This document shows, one piece after another, positions 35,284-46,102 of a stretch of 64,000 bases of DNA (positions within the stretch are counted from its first letter, which is position 1; each line of letters begins with the position of its first letter). The position numbers and the translations under genes are program-made. The notes under the pieces are model-generated. The model searched no databases, was not told the DNA's origin, and saw only the letters and a program-made list of their open reading frames with translations. This DNA comes from Cellulophaga tyrosinoxydans (GTDB taxonomy: Bacteria > Bacteroidota > Bacteroidia > Flavobacteriales > Flavobacteriaceae): contig NZ_FWXO01000003.1 in NCBI RefSeq assembly GCF_900176415.1, positions 251,515 through 315,514 of the forward strand, in the 5' to 3' direction.

Positions 35284-35295
35284 AATTCCTTTTAT

Positions 35296-35820
35296 TTATC
35301 CCTTAAACACTTTCTCAAGAGAAATTCCTCTTTGAATAGCAACAGTTTTAGCATCTCTAATTTGCAATAACGCATCAAATGTAGCTTTAACAACATTATG
35401 TGGGTTAGATGAACCTTGAGATTTAGATAATACATCATGTACTCCTACAGCCTCAAGTACCGCTCTAACAGCACCACCAGCAATTACTCCAGTACCATGA
35501 GATGCAGGTTGAATATAAACCCTTGCACCACCAAATTTACCTTTTTGTTCGTGAGGTATAGTACCTTTATTTAAAGGAATTCTAACTAAATTCTTTTTAG
35601 CATCTTCAATTGCCTTAGCAATAGCAGTAGCAACTTCTTTAGATTTTCCTAAACCTTGACCAACTACTCCATTTTCATCACCTACAACAACTATAGCAGA
35701 AAAACCAAATGCTCTACCACCTTTTGTTACTTTCGTTACTCTTTGTACACCAACCAAACGATCTTTTAATTCAAGACCTCCTGGTTTAACAACTTCTACG
35801 TTTCTGTATTTCTGGTACAT
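35296..35820 (-). CDS. rpsE: 30S ribosomal protein S5
   Basis: 174 aa. Conserved [34 protein letters not shown] and [19 protein letters not shown]. Located 6 nt after rplR. S5 takes part in decoding fidelity and mRNA unwinding at the entry channel. Confidence 0.99.
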   Translation of the reverse strand: MYQKYRNVEVVKPGGLELKDRLVGVQRVTKVTKGGRAFGFSAIVVVGDENGVVGQGLGKSKEVATAIAKAIEDAKKNLVRIPLNKGTIPHEQKGKFGGARVYIQPASHGTGVIAGGAVRAVLEAVGVHDVLSKSQGSSNPHNVVKATFDALLQIRDAKTVAIQRGISLEKVFKG

Positions 35821-35826
35821 ATATAA

Positions 35827-36183
35827 TTAGAATTTAAGTCCTGCTTCTCTAGCTCCTTCAGCTAATGATTTTACTCTTCCGTGATATAAACATCCTCCTC
35901 TATCAAAAGCAACAGCTTCAACACCTGCCTTTTTTGCTTTTTCAGCGATAGCTTTCCCAACGAGGTTAGCTATCTCAGATTTTGTTCCCTTTGCACTAGC
36001 TATTTCTTTATCTCTAGAAGACGCAGCAACCAAAGTCACTCCATTGTTGTCATCTATAACTTGTACATATATTTCCTTGTTACTTCTGAAAACCGATAAT
36101 CTTGGTCTTGCAGCAGTTCCGAATGACACCTTACGTATTCTTCTTTTAATACGTTGTCTTCTTTCAGTCTTTGATAATCCCAT
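35827..36183 (-). CDS. rplR: 50S ribosomal protein L18
   Basis: 118 aa, binds 5S rRNA. Begins with a basic N-terminus ([14 protein letters not shown]) and contains [19 protein letters not shown] and the ending [26 protein letters not shown] split across 93-118. 11 nt after rplF. Confidence 0.99.
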   Translation of the reverse strand: MGLSKTERRQRIKRRIRKVSFGTAARPRLSVFRSNKEIYVQVIDDNNGVTLVAASSRDKEIASAKGTKSEIANLVGKAIAEKAKKAGVEAVAFDRGGCLYHGRVKSLAEGAREAGLKF

Positions 36184-36194
36184 AATTCTACTTA

Positions 36195-36737
36195 TTATGC
36201 TGATTTACCAGCTTTTCTTCTTAATTGTTCTCCAACAAACTTAATTCCTTTTCCTTTGTAAGGTTCTGGCTTACGGAAAGATCTAATTTTAGCCGCAACT
36301 TGTCCAACTAATTGTTTATCGAAAGATGTTAATTTAACTATTGGGTTTTTACCTTTTTCTGATATTGTTTCAATTTTCACTTCTGGAGCTAAATCCAAAA
36401 CAATATTATGTGAAAAACCTAAAGCTAAATCTAATTTTTGACCTTGATTGCTTGCACGGTAACCTACCCCTACAAGTTCCAATTCTTTAGTCCATCCTTT
36501 TGATACGCCATCAACCATATTTCTAACCAATGATCTATACAAACCATGTTTAGCTTTATGCTCTTTAGAATCCGAAGGTCTAGTTACATAAACTTTACCA
36601 TCTTCAACTTTAATTTCAACAGCGCTATATTCTTGGGTTAATTCACCCAATTTACCTTTTACAGTAATTACATTCTCTTTTATCTCAACGGTTACCCCTT
36701 CAGGTATCGCTACTGGATTATTACCTATTCTAGACAT
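36195..36737 (-). CDS. rplF: 50S ribosomal protein L6
   Basis: 180 aa, two L6 domains; C-terminal signature [16 protein letters not shown] and start [15 protein letters not shown]. Lies near the factor-binding site of the 50S. 19 nt after rpsH. Confidence 0.99.
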   Translation of the reverse strand: MSRIGNNPVAIPEGVTVEIKENVITVKGKLGELTQEYSAVEIKVEDGKVYVTRPSDSKEHKAKHGLYRSLVRNMVDGVSKGWTKELELVGVGYRASNQGQKLDLALGFSHNIVLDLAPEVKIETISEKGKNPIVKLTSFDKQLVGQVAAKIRSFRKPEPYKGKGIKFVGEQLRRKAGKSA

Positions 36738-36756
36738 TTCTTAAATCTTTATAGTA

Positions 36757-37155
36757 TTAATAAACGTAACATAATACTTCACCACCAACTTTTTCTAGCT
36801 TAGCCTGCTTGCTTGTCATTACTCCATGTGAAGTTGAAACAATTGCAATACCCAATCCGTTAAGTACTCTTGGTAAATCAGCAGAACCAGCATACTTACG
36901 TAATCCTGGCTTACTTATACGCATAATTTTTTTTATTACCGGTTCTTTAGTTAGCTTATCATACTTCAAAGCTATTTTAACCGTTCCTTGAACCTTGTTT
37001 GGTTCAAATTTATAACTTAAAATATACCCTTGTTCGAATAATATTTTAGTTATTTCTTTTTTTAAATTAGAAGCAGGAATCTCGACAACTCTGTGTCCAG
37101 CTCTACTAGCATTTCTAATTCTTGTTAAATAATCCGAAATTGGATCTGTTACCAT
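36757..37155 (-). CDS. rpsH: 30S ribosomal protein S8
   Basis: 132 aa, primary 16S-binding protein. Begins VTDPISDYLTRIRNASRAGH and ends with the RNA-binding GIAIVSTSHGVMTSKQAK. S8 is the translational repressor of the spc operon in E. coli. Here a 67-nt gap with a hairpin (37176-37199) separates it from rpsN. Confidence 0.99.
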   Translation of the reverse strand: MVTDPISDYLTRIRNASRAGHRVVEIPASNLKKEITKILFEQGYILSYKFEPNKVQGTVKIALKYDKLTKEPVIKKIMRISKPGLRKYAGSADLPRVLNGLGIAIVSTSHGVMTSKQAKLEKVGGEVLCYVY

Positions 37156-37175
37156 ATGTATTAAATTGCAGTAAC

Positions 37176-37199
37176 GGTTTTTAGCACTATTGCTAAACC
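37176..37199 (-). promoter_or_regulatory. Hairpin in the rpsN-rpsH gap (candidate S8 target)
   Basis: In the mRNA sense GGUUU-AGCA-AUAG-UGCU-AA-AAACC forms a 9-bp stem with a 2-nt AA bulge and a tetraloop. It starts after the rpsN stop and ends 20 nt before the rpsH ATG. The bulged stem recalls the S8-binding helix in shape only; identity as an S8 target is inference from position. Confidence 0.5.
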
Positions 37200-37222
37200 T
37201 GAAACCAGTTAATATTCTTTTT

Positions 37223-37492
37223 TTACCAGCTTGCCTTTTTAACTCCAGGTATTAACCCTTCATTAGCCATTTCTCTAAAAGTAACCCTAGAGATACCAAA
37301 AGTTCTCATGTAACCTCTTGGTCTACCAGTTAATTTACATCTGTTGTGTAAACGAATTGGATTTGCATTTCTTGGCAATTTCTGTAAGCCTTCATAGTCT
37401 CCAGCTTCTTTCAAAGCTTTTCTCTTTTCAGCATATTTTTCTACAGCCTTTTGTCTTTTAACCTCACGGGCTTTCATTGATTCTTTAGCCAT
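37223..37492 (-). CDS. rpsN: 30S ribosomal protein S14 (zinc-free form)
   Basis: 89 aa, with one Cys only and no CxxC pairs, so the zinc-independent long form. Contains [25 protein letters not shown]. 2 nt after rplE. Confidence 0.99.
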   Translation of the reverse strand: MAKESMKAREVKRQKAVEKYAEKRKALKEAGDYEGLQKLPRNANPIRLHNRCKLTGRPRGYMRTFGISRVTFREMANEGLIPGVKKASW

Positions 37493-37494
37493 TC

Positions 37495-38046
37495 TTAATT
37501 CTTTTTAAAAGGTAATCCCAATTGAGTTAATAATGATTTAGCCTCTTTATCTGTTTCAGCAGAAGTTACAAAGGTAATATCCATTCCGTTTATTCTATTG
37601 ATTTTATCAATATTTATCTCAGGAAAAATAATTTGCTCAGTAATACCTAAGTTATAATTACCACGACCATCAAAACCAGTAGCCTTAATGCCTTGAAAAT
37701 CTCTAACTCTTGGAAGTGCACTAGTAACTAAACGATCAAGAAATTCAAACATTCTATCACCTCTTAGTGTTACTTTACATCCAATTGGCATTCCCTTTCT
37801 AAGTTTGAAAGAAGCCACATCCTTTTTAGACATTGTAGCGATAGCCTTTTGACCAGTGATATTAGTAAGTTCTTCAACCGCATGATCAATTAACTTTTTA
37901 TCAGCAACTGCTGCACCAACACCTCTACTAACTACAATTTTCTCCAATTTAGGAACTTGCATAACATTCTTATACCCAAACTCCTCTTTAAGCGCATCAA
38001 TAACACGCTCGTTATATTCTGTTTTTAACCTTGTAACGTAAGCCAT
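37495..38046 (-). CDS. rplE: 50S ribosomal protein L5
   Basis: 183 aa, 5S rRNA-binding protein contacting the P-site tRNA. Conserved [28 protein letters not shown] and [20 protein letters not shown]. 2 nt after rplX. Confidence 0.99.
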   Translation of the reverse strand: MAYVTRLKTEYNERVIDALKEEFGYKNVMQVPKLEKIVVSRGVGAAVADKKLIDHAVEELTNITGQKAIATMSKKDVASFKLRKGMPIGCKVTLRGDRMFEFLDRLVTSALPRVRDFQGIKATGFDGRGNYNLGITEQIIFPEINIDKINRINGMDITFVTSAETDKEAKSLLTQLGLPFKKN

Positions 38047-38048
38047 AA

Positions 38049-38363
38049 CTATATTACTTCATTAGATTTTTTAGAGACTCTCACTTTTTTGCCATCTCTA
38101 ACTTCATAACCTACTCTTGTAGTGCTACCAGATTTAGCATCAATAAGTGCCAAATTTGAAATATGGATAAGCGCCTCTTTCTTTACGATACCCCCTTGTG
38201 GGTTTTTAGCACTAGGCTTTTCATGTTTAGATACTAAATTAGCACCTTCAACTATCGCCTTATTCTTTTCGAAATCGATCTTCATAATCTTACCCTCAAC
38301 ACCACTATGGTCTCCAGCAACGATTCTTACGATATCTCCTACTTTTATTTTTAGCTTTTTCAT
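38049..38363 (-). CDS. rplX: 50S ribosomal protein L24
   Basis: 104 aa, assembly-initiating 23S-binding protein with a KOW motif ([20 protein letters not shown]). Ends with the basic [13 protein letters not shown]. 13 nt after rplN. Confidence 0.99.
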   Translation of the reverse strand: MKKLKIKVGDIVRIVAGDHSGVEGKIMKIDFEKNKAIVEGANLVSKHEKPSAKNPQGGIVKKEALIHISNLALIDAKSGSTTRVGYEVRDGKKVRVSKKSNEVI

Positions 38364-38376
38364 CTGATTCTAAATG

Positions 38377-38745
38377 TTATAGCACCTCAGGAGCTAATGA
38401 TACAATTTTCATGAATTGCTTATCACGAAGTTCTCTTGCCACCGGTCCAAAAACACGTGTTCCTCTCATTTCGCCAGCTGGATTTAAAAGAACACAAGCA
38501 TTATCGTCAAAACGAATATAAGAACCATCTTGTCTTCTTACTTCCTTTTTTGTTCTAACAACTACCGCAGTTGATACAGCACCTTTTTTAATAGTACCGT
38601 TTGGAGTAGCTTCTTTAACAGCCACTACAATTTTATCCCCTACAGATGCATATCTTCTTTTTGTACCACCCAATACTCTAATGGTCAAAACTTCTTTTGC
38701 CCCAGTATTATCAGCTACCTTTAATCTTGATTCTTGCTGTAACAT
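38377..38745 (-). CDS. rplN: 50S ribosomal protein L14
   Basis: 122 aa, subunit-bridge protein. [19 protein letters not shown], then the signature around [21 protein letters not shown] (split) and [16 protein letters not shown]. 2 nt after rpsQ. Confidence 0.99.
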   Translation of the reverse strand: MLQQESRLKVADNTGAKEVLTIRVLGGTKRRYASVGDKIVVAVKEATPNGTIKKGAVSTAVVVRTKKEVRRQDGSYIRFDDNACVLLNPAGEMRGTRVFGPVARELRDKQFMKIVSLAPEVL

Positions 38746-38747
38746 AA

Positions 38748-39005
38748 TTATTTAGCTCTTTCAATGATTTCAACTAATCTCCAACACTTAGTTTTACTTA
38801 AAGGACGTGTTTCCATTATCCTTACAGTATCCCCAATATTGCAATCGTTTTTTTCATCGTGTGCAACATATTTTTTAGTTCTCAATACGAACTTTCCGTA
38901 CATAGGGTGCTTTACTCGCTTAACTTCTGAAATCACAATTGACTTCTCCATTTTGTTGCTAGTAACAACGCCTATTCTTTCTTTTCTTAAGTTTCTTTTT
39001 TCCAT
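38748..39005 (-). CDS. rpsQ: 30S ribosomal protein S17
   Basis: 85 aa, OB-fold protein. [20 protein letters not shown] and [20 protein letters not shown] are the conserved halves. 13 nt after rpmC. Confidence 0.99.
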   Translation of the reverse strand: MEKRNLRKERIGVVTSNKMEKSIVISEVKRVKHPMYGKFVLRTKKYVAHDEKNDCNIGDTVRIMETRPLSKTKCWRLVEIIERAK

Positions 39006-39018
39006 AAAGCAGAACCAG

Positions 39019-39210
39019 TTATTGGTTTTCCCTTTTAGTTATTTCTGTCGCTAATCTCGCCACTGTTCTTCTCACTTTTCTTATTTGAAGAGGATTCTCC
39101 AATGGTGTAACGCTGTGCGCTATTTTCAAATCTGAATGTTGCTTCTTCGCTTCAGCCAATTTAAGACCTAACTCTTCAACAGATAATTCCTTTACTTCTG
39201 ATTGTTTCAT
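39019..39210 (-). CDS. rpmC: 50S ribosomal protein L29
   Basis: 63 aa, two-helix protein at the exit tunnel rim. [19 protein letters not shown] and [17 protein letters not shown] are typical. 19 nt after rplP. Confidence 0.99.
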   Translation of the reverse strand: MKQSEVKELSVEELGLKLAEAKKQHSDLKIAHSVTPLENPLQIRKVRRTVARLATEITKRENQ

Positions 39211-39229
39211 AATTCCTTACAATTAAAAA

Positions 39230-39649
39230 TTAAGCTGAATAATCTCTAGCAACAATAAACTTTGTTTTTACAGGTAATTTCTGTGCCGCAAGACGTAAAG
39301 CCTCTTTTGCAATCTCTTGAGATACCCCAGCGATTTCGAACATAATTCTACCAGGTAAAACCACAGCAACAAAATATTCAGGAGCACCTTTACCTTTACC
39401 CATACGAACCTCTAGAGGTTTTTTGGTAATAGGCTTGTCTGGAAATATTTTAATCCACATTTGCCCCTCTCTTTTCATATATCTAGTAGCTGCGATACGC
39501 GCTGCTTCTATTTGTCTAGACGTAATAAAACTCGTTTCCAAAGATTTTATACCGAACATACCATTTGAAAGTTGGTGACCTCTTCCAGAGATCCCTTTCA
39601 TTCTACCCTTCTGTGTCTTACGAAACTTGGTTCTTTTTGGTTGTAACAT
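39230..39649 (-). CDS. rplP: 50S ribosomal protein L16
   Basis: 139 aa, near the A-site tRNA elbow. [38 protein letters not shown] and the C-terminal [12 protein letters not shown]. 19 nt after rpsC. Confidence 0.99.
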   Translation of the reverse strand: MLQPKRTKFRKTQKGRMKGISGRGHQLSNGMFGIKSLETSFITSRQIEAARIAATRYMKREGQMWIKIFPDKPITKKPLEVRMGKGKGAPEYFVAVVLPGRIMFEIAGVSQEIAKEALRLAAQKLPVKTKFIVARDYSA

Positions 39650-39668
39650 TTTTCTACTTCTTTAAAAA

Positions 39669-40388
39669 TTACTTTCTACGACGTGGCTTTTTGTTACCTT
39701 CTTGCTTACCACCTTTTGCATTTTGGGTCTTTTCCATACCAACTAAAGGCGATAAATCTCGTTTACCATAAACCTCACCTTTCATGATCCATACTTTGAT
39801 ACCCAATCTACCATAGGTAGTATGCGCTTCTTGCAAAGCATAATCAATATCTGCTCTAAAAGTAGATAATGGAATTCTTCCTTCTTTATAAGATTCAGAA
39901 CGAGCCATTTCCGCTCCATTTAAACGTCCAGAAATCTGAACTTTAATACCTTCAGCATTCATACGAATTGCTGCAGCGATTGCCATTTTTATAGCACGTC
40001 TAAATGATATTCTATTTTCGATTTGACGAGCAATACTAGCAGCTACTAAATTAGCATCTAATTCTGGTCTCTTAATCTCAAAAATATTTATCTGAACTTC
40101 TTTATCAGTAATCTTTTTAAGCTCTTCTTTTAACTTATCAACCTCTTGACCACCTTTACCAATAATGATACCTGGTCTTGCTGTTGTAATTGTTATAGTA
40201 ATTAGCTTTAAAGTACGCTCAATAATAACTCTTGAAACACTAGCTTTAGCTAAACGAGCATGAACATATTTTCTGATTTTATCATCTTCGGCTAATTTAT
40301 CGCCGTAATCATTTCCACCATACCAGTTAGACTCCCATCCTCTAATGATGCCTAAACGAATTCCGATTGGATTTGTCTTCTGTCCCAT
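39669..40388 (-). CDS. rpsC: 30S ribosomal protein S3
   Basis: 239 aa, mRNA-entry protein. Begins [24 protein letters not shown] domain with [17 protein letters not shown]-terminal [16 protein letters not shown]-type segment (here [16 protein letters not shown]), then a basic tail. 2 nt after rplV. Confidence 0.99.
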   Translation of the reverse strand: MGQKTNPIGIRLGIIRGWESNWYGGNDYGDKLAEDDKIRKYVHARLAKASVSRVIIERTLKLITITITTARPGIIIGKGGQEVDKLKEELKKITDKEVQINIFEIKRPELDANLVAASIARQIENRISFRRAIKMAIAAAIRMNAEGIKVQISGRLNGAEMARSESYKEGRIPLSTFRADIDYALQEAHTTYGRLGIKVWIMKGEVYGKRDLSPLVGMEKTQNAKGGKQEGNKKPRRRK

Positions 40389-40390
40389 AT

Positions 40391-40798
40391 CTAGCTTTGT
40401 ACATTGTTGTTAGAATCCAATACTAGTGTAACATGATTGGAACGTTTTCTAATTCTGTGTGCTCTTCCTTGAGGCGCTGGTCTAAGTCTTTTTAACATAG
40501 CTCCACCATCTACTCTTATTTCTTTGATAAAAAGATCAGCATCTTCAATACTTGCATCTTCATTCTTAGATTGCCAATTAGCAATTGCAGATAAAAGTAA
40601 TTTCTCAAGTTTACGAGAAGCTTCTTTTGAATTGAATTTTAAAATAGCTAGTGCCTTTTCAACCTGAACACCTCTAACCAAATCAGCGACTAATCGCATT
40701 TTTCTTGGCGAAGTAGGACAGTTATTCAATTTAGCAAAAGCAACTTGCTTTTTTTCTGCCTTTATTCTTTCGGCCATTTGTTTTTTACGAACTCCCAT
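40391..40798 (-). CDS. rplV: 50S ribosomal protein L22
   Basis: 135 aa, its beta-hairpin lines the exit tunnel. [17 protein letters not shown] and the hairpin region [25 protein letters not shown] (split) are present. 3 nt after rpsS. Confidence 0.99.
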   Translation of the reverse strand: MGVRKKQMAERIKAEKKQVAFAKLNNCPTSPRKMRLVADLVRGVQVEKALAILKFNSKEASRKLEKLLLSAIANWQSKNEDASIEDADLFIKEIRVDGGAMLKRLRPAPQGRAHRIRKRSNHVTLVLDSNNNVQS

Positions 40799-40801
40799 AG
40801 C

Positions 40802-41080
40802 TTACTTTTTACCTTTATTTTTCGAACCACCGTGACCTCTAAAAGATCTTGTTGGTGAAAATTCTCCTAATTTATGACCAACCATATTCTCTGTTACATA
40901 AACAGGAACAAATTGTCTACCATTATGTACCGCGATAGTTTGACCTACGAAATCCGGTGTTATCATCGAAGCTCTTGACCATGTTTTAACTACAGCCTTT
41001 TTACCAGAATCTATATTCTGTTGAACTTTCTTTTCTAAACTAAAGTGAACGTAAGGTCCTTTTTTTAGTGAACGTGCCAT
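40802..41080 (-). CDS. rpsS: 30S ribosomal protein S19
   Basis: 92 aa. [18 protein letters not shown], then [14 protein letters not shown] and [16 protein letters not shown], all as expected. Head protein that pairs with S13. 13 nt after rplB. Confidence 0.99.
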   Translation of the reverse strand: MARSLKKGPYVHFSLEKKVQQNIDSGKKAVVKTWSRASMITPDFVGQTIAVHNGRQFVPVYVTENMVGHKLGEFSPTRSFRGHGGSKNKGKK

Positions 41081-41093
41081 TTCTTTCTACTTT

Positions 41094-41918
41094 TTATTTC
41101 TTTCTACGTTCTAATATATATCTATTTGTAGCCTTAGTCTTAGAACGAGTTCTATAACCTTTTGCAGGTATACCGTTCTTAGATCTTGGGTGACCTCCAG
41201 AAGCTCTACCTTCACCACCACCCATTGGGTGATCGACAGGGTTCATCGCTACTGGTCTAGTTCTTGGTCTTCTTCCTAACCATCTGCTTCTACCCGCTTT
41301 ACCAGATACAAGTAATTGATGATCAGAGTTAGAAACCGCACCTATTGTCGCTAAACATAATACTAGAACTAATCTAGTTTCTCCAGAAGGAAGTTTTACA
41401 GTTGCAAACTTTCCATCTCGAGCCATTAATTGAGCAAACGTTCCAGCACTTCTTGCCATTACAGCACCTTGACCTGGACGTAATTCAATACAAGAAATAA
41501 TAGTACCTAAAGGAATAGCACTTAAAGGAAGCGCGTTACCTATTTCAGGAGCTGCATTTTCTCCAGAAGAAATCTCCTGACCTACTTGCAATCCGTTTTG
41601 AGCTATTATATATCTCTTTTCTCCATCAGCATACTTAACTAAAGCAACGAATGCTGTTCTGTTAGGATCATATTGAATTGATTCAATCACACCAGCAACA
41701 TCTTGCTTGTCTCTTTTGAAATCAATTAAACGATACCTTCTTTTATGACCACCACCCTTATGGCTGATAGTCATTTTTCCTTGACTGTTTCTACCTCCGG
41801 ACTTTTTTAACGGAGCAAGCAAGCTCTTCTCCGGCTTATCAGTAGTAATCGCGTCGAATCCGTTTACTACTCTAAAACGCTGTCCTGGAGTGATTGGTTT
41901 TAATTTTCTAACTGACAT
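41094..41918 (-). CDS. rplB: 50S ribosomal protein L2
   Basis: 274 aa, needed for peptidyl transfer and subunit joining. [19 protein letters not shown], and the C-terminal signature [21 protein letters not shown] (split) with the conserved His. 19 nt after rplW. Confidence 0.99.
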   Translation of the reverse strand: MSVRKLKPITPGQRFRVVNGFDAITTDKPEKSLLAPLKKSGGRNSQGKMTISHKGGGHKRRYRLIDFKRDKQDVAGVIESIQYDPNRTAFVALVKYADGEKRYIIAQNGLQVGQEISSGENAAPEIGNALPLSAIPLGTIISCIELRPGQGAVMARSAGTFAQLMARDGKFATVKLPSGETRLVLVLCLATIGAVSNSDHQLLVSGKAGRSRWLGRRPRTRPVAMNPVDHPMGGGEGRASGGHPRSKNGIPAKGYRTRSKTKATNRYILERRKK

Positions 41919-41937
41919 TTTTTGTCTTTAGTCTTAA

Positions 41938-42228
41938 TTATAGATTACTGTAATAATCAATTATATCTCCCTCAGCAACTTCAACTATGGCTTTTTTATA
42001 AGCATTAGTTTTCCCGTGTTGCACTCCGGTTTTTGTATAACGAGTCTTTCTTGAAGGCCCGTAATTCATAGTTCTAACTTTTTCAACAGAAACCCCGTAA
42101 GCTGTTTCAACTGCTTCTTTAATTTGAAGCTTGTTAGCGTTAGGGTTTACAATGAAGCCATAACGATTATACAACTCACTATCTGAAGTCATTTTTTCTG
42201 TTATAATTGGCTTTATCAACACACTCAT
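41938..42228 (-). CDS. rplW: 50S ribosomal protein L23
   Basis: 96 aa, tunnel-exit docking site for trigger factor and SRP. LIKPIITEKMT at the start, then FIVNPNANKLQIKEAVE. 7 nt after rplD. Confidence 0.99.
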   Translation of the reverse strand: MSVLIKPIITEKMTSDSELYNRYGFIVNPNANKLQIKEAVETAYGVSVEKVRTMNYGPSRKTRYTKTGVQHGKTNAYKKAIVEVAEGDIIDYYSNL

Positions 42229-42235
42229 GTTCTTA

Positions 42236-42865
42236 CTATTTAGTTAAGTTAGACTCAATTCCTTCTAAAGAACCTTCTAGAAGCACAATATTGTTAGCAT
42301 TTAAAATCTTGTAAGTGCTTAAATCTGAGTTAGTTACAACTTCAGACCCCTTTAAATTGCGTGACGACAAATATACGTTATTATTTGAATCACCCAACAC
42401 AAATAAAGATTTTTTATTTTCCAATCCTAAAGACTTTAAAATATTCTTAAAATCTTTTGTTTTTGGAGCATCAAAATTGAAATCTTCAACAACCAAAATC
42501 GCCTTTTCATTTGACTTTATAGTTAAAGCAGATTTTCTAGCTAAACGCTTTAAGTTCTTATTCAATTTTTGCTTATAATCTTTAGGTCTTGGACCGAATA
42601 TACGTCCACCACCTCTAAACACAGGAGACTTAATACTTCCCGCACGAGCTGTACCTGTTCCTTTTTGTTTTTTGATTTTTCTTGTACTACCAGCTATTTC
42701 CGCTCTTTCTTTAGACTTATGCGTACCTTGTCTTTGGTGCGCTAAATATTGTTTTACATCTAAATAAACAGCATGTTTATTTGGCTCTATAGCGAATACA
42801 GAATCAGAAAGCTCAATCTTTCTACCTGTTTCTTTTCCCTTAATATCTAAAACTGCTACCTTCAT
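42236..42865 (-). CDS. rplD: 50S ribosomal protein L4
   Basis: 209 aa. Extended tunnel loop with [23 protein letters not shown]-terminal [17 protein letters not shown]. In E. coli L4 represses the S10 operon. The start codon shares one base with the rplC stop (TAATG), so the two are tightly coupled. Confidence 0.99.
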   Translation of the reverse strand: MKVAVLDIKGKETGRKIELSDSVFAIEPNKHAVYLDVKQYLAHQRQGTHKSKERAEIAGSTRKIKKQKGTGTARAGSIKSPVFRGGGRIFGPRPKDYKQKLNKNLKRLARKSALTIKSNEKAILVVEDFNFDAPKTKDFKNILKSLGLENKKSLFVLGDSNNNVYLSSRNLKGSEVVTNSDLSTYKILNANNIVLLEGSLEGIESNLTK

Positions 42866-43482
42866 TACTTTTCAATAGTTACGTAAGCGTTCTTATGACC
42901 AGGTACACAACCTTTTAAAACTAAAAGATTCTTTTCTGGAACTACTTTTAAAACTCTTAGGTTTTGAACAGTTACCTTATCTCCACCCATTCTTCCGGCC
43001 ATTTTAATACCTTTAAATACTCTAGCAGGATAAGAAGCAGCACCTACAGAACCAGGAGCTCTTAATCTGTTATGTTGACCATGCGTTGCTTGACCAACTC
43101 CTGCGAAGCCATGTCTTTTTACAACACCTTGAAAACCTTTTCCTTTTGTTGTACCAATAGCATCAACAAATTCACCTTCTACAAATAGATCAACACCAAT
43201 AGTGTCACCTAATTTGTAATCTCCTCCAAAATCTCGGAATTCAACGACTTTTTTCTTAGGAGAAACACCTGCTTTTTTAAAATGACCTGTTTCGGCCTTA
43301 TTAGCACGTTTTTCTGCCTTGTCATCGAAACCAAGTTGAAGGGCATTATACCCGTCCACCTCTAAGGTTCTGACTTGGGTAACTACACATGGACCTAGTT
43401 CGATTACTGTACACGGAATGTTTTTTCCGTTTTCATCGAAAATACTAGTCATGCCTACTTTTTTTCCTATTAACCCAGACAT
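42865..43482 (-). CDS. rplC: 50S ribosomal protein L3
   Basis: 205 aa, assembly initiator near the peptidyl-transferase centre. [17 protein letters not shown] and the signature [20 protein letters not shown]. It is preceded by a 162-nt gap with a terminator-like hairpin that separates it from rpsJ. Confidence 0.99.
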   Translation of the reverse strand: MSGLIGKKVGMTSIFDENGKNIPCTVIELGPCVVTQVRTLEVDGYNALQLGFDDKAEKRANKAETGHFKKAGVSPKKKVVEFRDFGGDYKLGDTIGVDLFVEGEFVDAIGTTKGKGFQGVVKRHGFAGVGQATHGQHNRLRAPGSVGAASYPARVFKGIKMAGRMGGDKVTVQNLRVLKVVPEKNLLVLKGCVPGHKNAYVTIEK

Positions 43483-43534
43483 ATTTAATTTAATTAATTA
43501 GTATTTACTTATTTATTATACTTTACTTTCAAGT

Positions 43535-43564
43535 AAAAAAAAGGGTCAAAAATAAATCGACCCT
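43535..43564 (-). terminator. Terminator or attenuator between rpsJ and rplC
   Basis: In the mRNA sense AGGGUC (43564-43559), an 11-nt AU-rich loop, GACCCU (43547-43542), then eight U (including the last of the stem). The stem is only 6 bp, so termination is probably partial. It lies inside the 162-nt rpsJ-rplC gap, 52 nt before the rplC ATG. Confidence 0.6.
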
Positions 43565-43644
43565 GATTTTATTTTTTTCCGTTTTTCCCTCGCACGAAGC
43601 TCAGGACATGTCACTCACAACTAAAATAGTTGAGAGCAGATGCA

Positions 43645-43950
43645 TTATACTTTAATCTCAACTTCAACTCCACTTGGTAACTCTAACTTCATTAGAGCAT
43701 CAATAGTTTTTGAAGAAGAACTGTATATATCTAAAAGTCTTTTGTAAGAACTCAATTCAAATTGTTCTCTTGACTTTTTATTAACGTGAGGAGAACGCAA
43801 CACAGTAAAGATTTTTTTATGTGTTGGTAACGGAATTGGACCCGTTACTACTGCTCCTGTAGTTTTTACAGTCTTAACTATTTTTTCAGCAGATTTATCC
43901 ACTAAGTTATAGTCGTATGATTTTAGTTTTATTCTAATTTTTTGACTCAT
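43645..43950 (-). CDS. rpsJ: 30S ribosomal protein S10 (NusE)
   Basis: 101 aa, also the NusE antitermination factor. [21 protein letters not shown] and [26 protein letters not shown] (split) are conserved. 10 nt after fusA, so it is read from the str promoter, with an own downstream terminator-like hairpin. Confidence 0.99.
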   Translation of the reverse strand: MSQKIRIKLKSYDYNLVDKSAEKIVKTVKTTGAVVTGPIPLPTHKKIFTVLRSPHVNKKSREQFELSSYKRLLDIYSSSSKTIDALMKLELPSGVEVEIKV

Positions 43951-43960
43951 TTTCGTAAAA

Positions 43961-46093
43961 TTAAGCGGTTAATCCTTTAGCTGCTTTGATTACTTCTTCA
44001 GAAATATTTGAAGGTGTCTCCGCATAATGTGAAAATTCCATTGTAGAAGTAGCTCTACCAGATGACATAGTTCTTAATGCAGTTACATAACCAAACATTT
44101 CAGATAAAGGAACCTCTCCTTTTATAACCTTAGATCCAGCTCTATCACTCATATTAGTAATAGTACCTCTTCTTCGGTTTAAATCTCCAACGATATCCCC
44201 CATGTTTTCCTCAGGAGTTAAAGCTTCAATTTTCATTATTGGCTCCATTATTACAGCACCAGCAGCTTTACCTGCAGCCTTGTAACCCATTTTTGCTGCT
44301 AATTCAAAAGAAAGAGCATCAGAATCCACTGGGTGGAAAGAACCATCTTTCAAAATAACCTTCATACGATCCATCTCGTAACCTGCCAAAGGTCCTGCTT
44401 TCATAGCTGCAGTAAATCCTTTTTCAACAGCAGGAATAAATTCTTTTGGAATACGACCACCTTTAATTTCATCTACGAACTGTAATCCAGTTCCCTCAAA
44501 TGAATCATCAGCAGGCCCCATTTCGAATACGATATCTCCGAACTTACCACGTCCACCAGATTGTTTTTTATACGTCTCTCTATGAGAAGCCATTTTAGTT
44601 AAAGCCTCTTTGTACTCAACCTGAGGTTGACCTTGATTAACTTCAACCTTAAATTCACGTCTTAAACGATCCACAATAATATCTAAGTGAAGCTCACCCA
44701 TACCTGATATAATTGTTTGACCAGAAGCTTCATCAGTTCTAGCTGTAAACGTAGGATCTTCTTCTGCCAATTTAGCAAGAGCCATTCCTAATTTATCAAC
44801 ATCTGCTTTTGTTTTTGGCTCTACAGCAATACCAATAACTGGATCTGGGAAATTCATACTCTCCAAAATAATTGGATGTTTCTCCGCAGACAATGTATCT
44901 CCAGTTTTAATATCTTTAAAACCAACAGCAGCACCAATATCTCCAGCTTCAATAAAATCAATTGCATTTTGCTTATTCGCATGCATTTGATAGATTCTAG
45001 AAATACGTTCCTTATTACCGGAACGATTATTTAACACATAAGAACCCGCATCTAATCTTCCAGAATACGCTCTAAAGAAAGCTAAACGACCCACAAACGG
45101 ATCCGTTGCAATTTTAAAAGCTAAAGCAGCAAATGGCTCCTTTACATCAGGTTTTCTTGAAATAGGCTTTTCTGTATCAGGATCTGTTCCTACGATAGCA
45201 TCTTTATCTAATGGTGATGGTAAATATCTACAAACAGCATCTAATAAAAACTGAACACCTTTATTTTTGAATGAAGACCCACAAATCATAGGTATGATAC
45301 TCATATCCATAACCGCAGCTCTTAAAGCAGCATGCACTTCATCTTCAGTAATAGAATCTTCATCTTCGAAAAATTTCTCCATAAGAGTTTCATCATACTC
45401 AGCAACCGCTTCAATAAGATTTGCTCTATATTCTTTTACTTCAGCCTTCATCTCTTCAGGAATATCAACTACATCAAAAGTTGCCCCAAAGTTATCTTCA
45501 TGCCATACTATAGCTCTATTCTTAACTAAATCTACAATACCTCTAAAATCTTGCTCATCTCCAATTGGCAAAACAATTGGAACTGCATTAGATTTTAACA
45601 TTTCTTTTATTTGATTACATACCGCAAGAAAGTTAGAACCTTGTCTATCCATCTTGTTTACAAAGCCCATTCTTGGCACTTTGTAATTATCAGCAAGTCT
45701 CCAGTTAGTTTCTGATTGAGGCTCAACACCATCAACCGCACTAAACAAGAACACCAAACCATCAAGTACACGCAATGAACGGTTTACTTCAACCGTAAAA
45801 TCAACGTGACCAGGAGTATCTATAATATTAAAATGATATGGCTTAGTTTCATCAATAGCCTGACCATTCTTCATTGGAAAATTCCACGTACAAGTTGTAG
45901 CTGCAGAGGTAATTGTAATACCACGCTCTTGCTCTTGCTCCATCCAGTCCATAGTAGCAGCACCATCATGCACCTCTCCTATTTTATGACTAACACCAGT
46001 GTAGAATAAAATACGTTCTGTTGTTGTTGTTTTTCCCGCATCAATATGAGCAGCAATACCTATATTTCTAGTAAATTTTAAATCTCTTGACAT
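43961..46093 (-). CDS. fusA: Elongation factor G
   Basis: A 710-aa five-domain GTPase that drives translocation. G1 AHIDAGKTT (15-23), effector [26 protein letters not shown]; domain IV ends MEPIMKIEA; ends [12 protein letters not shown]. 9 nt after rpsG. tuf, which follows fusA in many other phyla, is not here: rpsJ follows directly. Confidence 0.99.
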   Translation of the reverse strand: MSRDLKFTRNIGIAAHIDAGKTTTTERILFYTGVSHKIGEVHDGAATMDWMEQEQERGITITSAATTCTWNFPMKNGQAIDETKPYHFNIIDTPGHVDFTVEVNRSLRVLDGLVFLFSAVDGVEPQSETNWRLADNYKVPRMGFVNKMDRQGSNFLAVCNQIKEMLKSNAVPIVLPIGDEQDFRGIVDLVKNRAIVWHEDNFGATFDVVDIPEEMKAEVKEYRANLIEAVAEYDETLMEKFFEDEDSITEDEVHAALRAAVMDMSIIPMICGSSFKNKGVQFLLDAVCRYLPSPLDKDAIVGTDPDTEKPISRKPDVKEPFAALAFKIATDPFVGRLAFFRAYSGRLDAGSYVLNNRSGNKERISRIYQMHANKQNAIDFIEAGDIGAAVGFKDIKTGDTLSAEKHPIILESMNFPDPVIGIAVEPKTKADVDKLGMALAKLAEEDPTFTARTDEASGQTIISGMGELHLDIIVDRLRREFKVEVNQGQPQVEYKEALTKMASHRETYKKQSGGRGKFGDIVFEMGPADDSFEGTGLQFVDEIKGGRIPKEFIPAVEKGFTAAMKAGPLAGYEMDRMKVILKDGSFHPVDSDALSFELAAKMGYKAAGKAAGAVIMEPIMKIEALTPEENMGDIVGDLNRRRGTITNMSDRAGSKVIKGEVPLSEMFGYVTALRTMSSGRATSTMEFSHYAETPSNISEEVIKAAKGLTA

Positions 46094-46102
46094 TTCTGAT
46101 AA

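Noticed and set aside
43483-43644. A classical E. coli-type S10 leader with an L4-binding site
   Set aside because: No similarity to the E. coli leader sequence seen; only a short terminator-like hairpin, so I do not name it as an L4 leader.
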